A stretch of 5,046 bases of DNA, from contig DHIQ01000236.1 in assembly GCA_002403895.1 (NCBI GenBank), positions 1-5,046 on the forward strand, read 5' to 3'. Position 1 is the stretch's first letter; every line of letters begins with the position of its first letter. The notes beneath the pieces are model-generated. The model was given only the letters and a program-made list of their open reading frames with translations. It did not search any database and was not told where the DNA came from. This document shows, one piece after another, positions 4,387 through 5,046 of this stretch. A program made the position numbers and the translations under genes. This DNA is from Candidatus Neomicrothrix sp. UBA4742 (GTDB lineage: Bacteria > Actinomycetota > Acidimicrobiia > Acidimicrobiales > Acidimicrobilacustridaceae).

Positions 4387-5046
4387 TTAGTTCAGGCGCT
4401 GCCCGGCGTCCTCGTCGTACCAGTCCATGGGCCGCTCCTCCAGGCCCACCCAGACGCTCTTGACCTCGGTGAACATCTCCACCGCCTGGAATCCGTTCTC
4501 GCGCCCGTAACCCGACATGCCGAAGCCGCCCCACGGCGACGCGGGGTCGTTGCGGTGGTAGTCGTTGATCCAGATAATCCCGGCGCGCAGGGCCTCGGCG
4601 ACGCGGTGCGCGCGCGAGACGTCCCTGGTCCAGATGCCGGCGCCGAGACCGAACGGGATGTTGTTGGCGATGGCCACGGCGTCGCGCTCGTCCCCAAACG
4701 GGATCACGGTGAGCACCGGTCCGAAGACCTCCTCTGCGAAGACCTCCGGGTCCGGCTCGCCGCGCCAGAGAACGGTGGGCTGGTGGAATCCGTCGGGGCG
4801 CAGCCGGCCGCCAAGGCCAGGTCCCGCTCCCCCCCCCGCCAATACCTCGGCCCCGCCGTCGCGCGCCAACTGCACGTAGGCCCTCACCCGCGCCGCCGCA
4901 CCCGGGGTGATCACCGGGCCCACCTGGGTCGTCTGCTCCAGCGGGTCGCCGACGCGCAACCCGGCGACCATGGTGGCGACGCGGTCGGCGAACTCCCTGG
5001 CGATCGATCGGTCGACGAGGACCCGCGCCGCCGAGACGCAGGATTG
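4387..5046 (-). CDS. Aldehyde dehydrogenase, C-terminal part (cut by right window edge)
   Basis: The frame is open from base 5046 to the TAA at 4387-4389, giving the last 219 residues of an NAD(P)-dependent aldehyde dehydrogenase that is usually near 490 residues. The visible part begins QSCVSAARVLV; its third residue is the catalytic nucleophile cysteine of the 'GQ-C' motif. It continues with VGDPLEQTTQVGPVI, the conserved EEVFGPVLTVIPF, IANNIPFGLGAGIWTRD, then GIIWIND and SPWGGFGMSGYGRENG, ending in a short acidic tail (PMDWYDEDAG). The ATG at 4971 is internal, not the start. The Rossmann domain and general-base glutamate are outside the window. These enzymes oxidise an aldehyde to a carboxylate. 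The C-terminal half resembles betaine-aldehyde and semialdehyde dehydrogenases, but substrate cannot be fixed. Next to aromatic-ring enzymes, a ring-cleavage semialdehyde is a plausible substrate by inference. It converges with the decayed frame and shares its last bases. Confidence 0.93.
   Translation of the reverse strand, partial: QSCVSAARVLVDRSIAREFADRVATMVAGLRVGDPLEQTTQVGPVITPGAAARVRAYVQLARDGGAEVLAGGGAGPGLGGRLRPDGFHQPTVLWRGEPDPEVFAEEVFGPVLTVIPFGDERDAVAIANNIPFGLGAGIWTRDVSRAHRVAEALRAGIIWINDYHRNDPASPWGGFGMSGYGRENGFQAVEMFTEVKSVWVGLEERPMDWYDEDAGQRLN

Larger units (their letters stand above)
4103..4390 (+). pseudogene. Decayed frame, possibly a RidA/YjgF-family remnant with an internal stop
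   Basis: An ATG at 4103 preceded by GGACGGA opens a 45-codon frame ending in TGA at 4238-4240; the same frame then runs open for 49 more codons to TAG at 4388-4390. Read through the TGA, the order of features resembles the RidA/YjgF fold from memory. ELVLWQTPTCLQTGAW recalls the 'LVFVSGQ-P-d--TG' strand. DGITRLLDEASAGFADIDRL recalls the 'N-ALLeeAGas--DVvRl' helix. HPATPTRPSSVSHQLVRLG recalls 'hPArttV-va-L', including the active-site arginine region. About 25 N-terminal residues and the C-terminal strand look lost. RidA enzymes deaminate enamine/imine intermediates, and family members include 2-aminomuconate deaminase. The frame is divergent from LysR, an arrangement typical of a LysR target. 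The reading-frame facts are certain; the family call is tentative, and this could be plain noncoding DNA. Confidence 0.35.

Noticed and set aside
4387..4971. Aldehyde dehydrogenase starting at the ATG at 4971
   Set aside because: The frame continues upstream to the window edge with conserved residues, including the catalytic cysteine, so that ATG is internal.
1..5046. CRISPR array, tRNA, rRNA or insertion sequence
   Set aside because: I saw no regularly spaced direct repeats, no cloverleaf-like or rRNA-like stretch, no transposase frame and no terminal inverted repeats.

Overview
The window is G+C-rich throughout (roughly two thirds by eye). It has short intergenic gaps, purine-rich Shine-Dalgarno sites and one probable TTG start. 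This suits a high-G+C soil-type bacterium, most likely an actinobacterium. No rRNA, tRNA or taxon-specific marker is present, so the lineage is an inference. The content is a catabolic-looking accessory region: an aromatic-ring monooxygenase, VOC-fold proteins, a carboxymuconolactone-decarboxylase-family protein, an aldehyde dehydrogenase, a transporter and a LysR regulator.

Layout. On the minus strand, from 2463 down to the left edge, four reading frames run in one direction and look like an operon: a 46-codon VOC relic (2323-2463), an FAD monooxygenase closely resembling 2,6-dihydroxypyridine 3-monooxygenase (1142-2326), an intact VOC protein (649-1131), and the N-terminal half of an MFS transporter (1-603, cut by the window edge). 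Divergent from this, across a 135-base regulatory gap holding a perfect 6+6 inverted repeat, is a carboxymuconolactone-decarboxylase/AhpD-family gene (2599-3171, plus). It converges, with 7 bases between stop codons, on a LysR-type regulator (3179-4060, minus). Right of LysR lies a decayed plus-strand frame (4103-4390) that I read as a possible RidA/YjgF pseudogene with an in-frame TGA. The right edge is the C-terminal part of an aldehyde dehydrogenase (4387-5046, minus), cut just upstream of its catalytic cysteine.

How the parts may work together. The MFS protein could import or export an aromatic or N-heterocyclic compound. The FAD enzyme would hydroxylate the ring, the VOC protein could act on the hydroxylated product, and the aldehyde dehydrogenase could oxidise a later semialdehyde. 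The LysR protein or another factor would control the divergent promoter. The individual family calls are strong; the joint pathway and its substrate are inference.

The least ordinary features are the VOC relic, which has lost the middle of the fold in frame yet keeps start, stop and a TTGA overlap with the monooxygenase, and the RidA-like pseudogene next to LysR.
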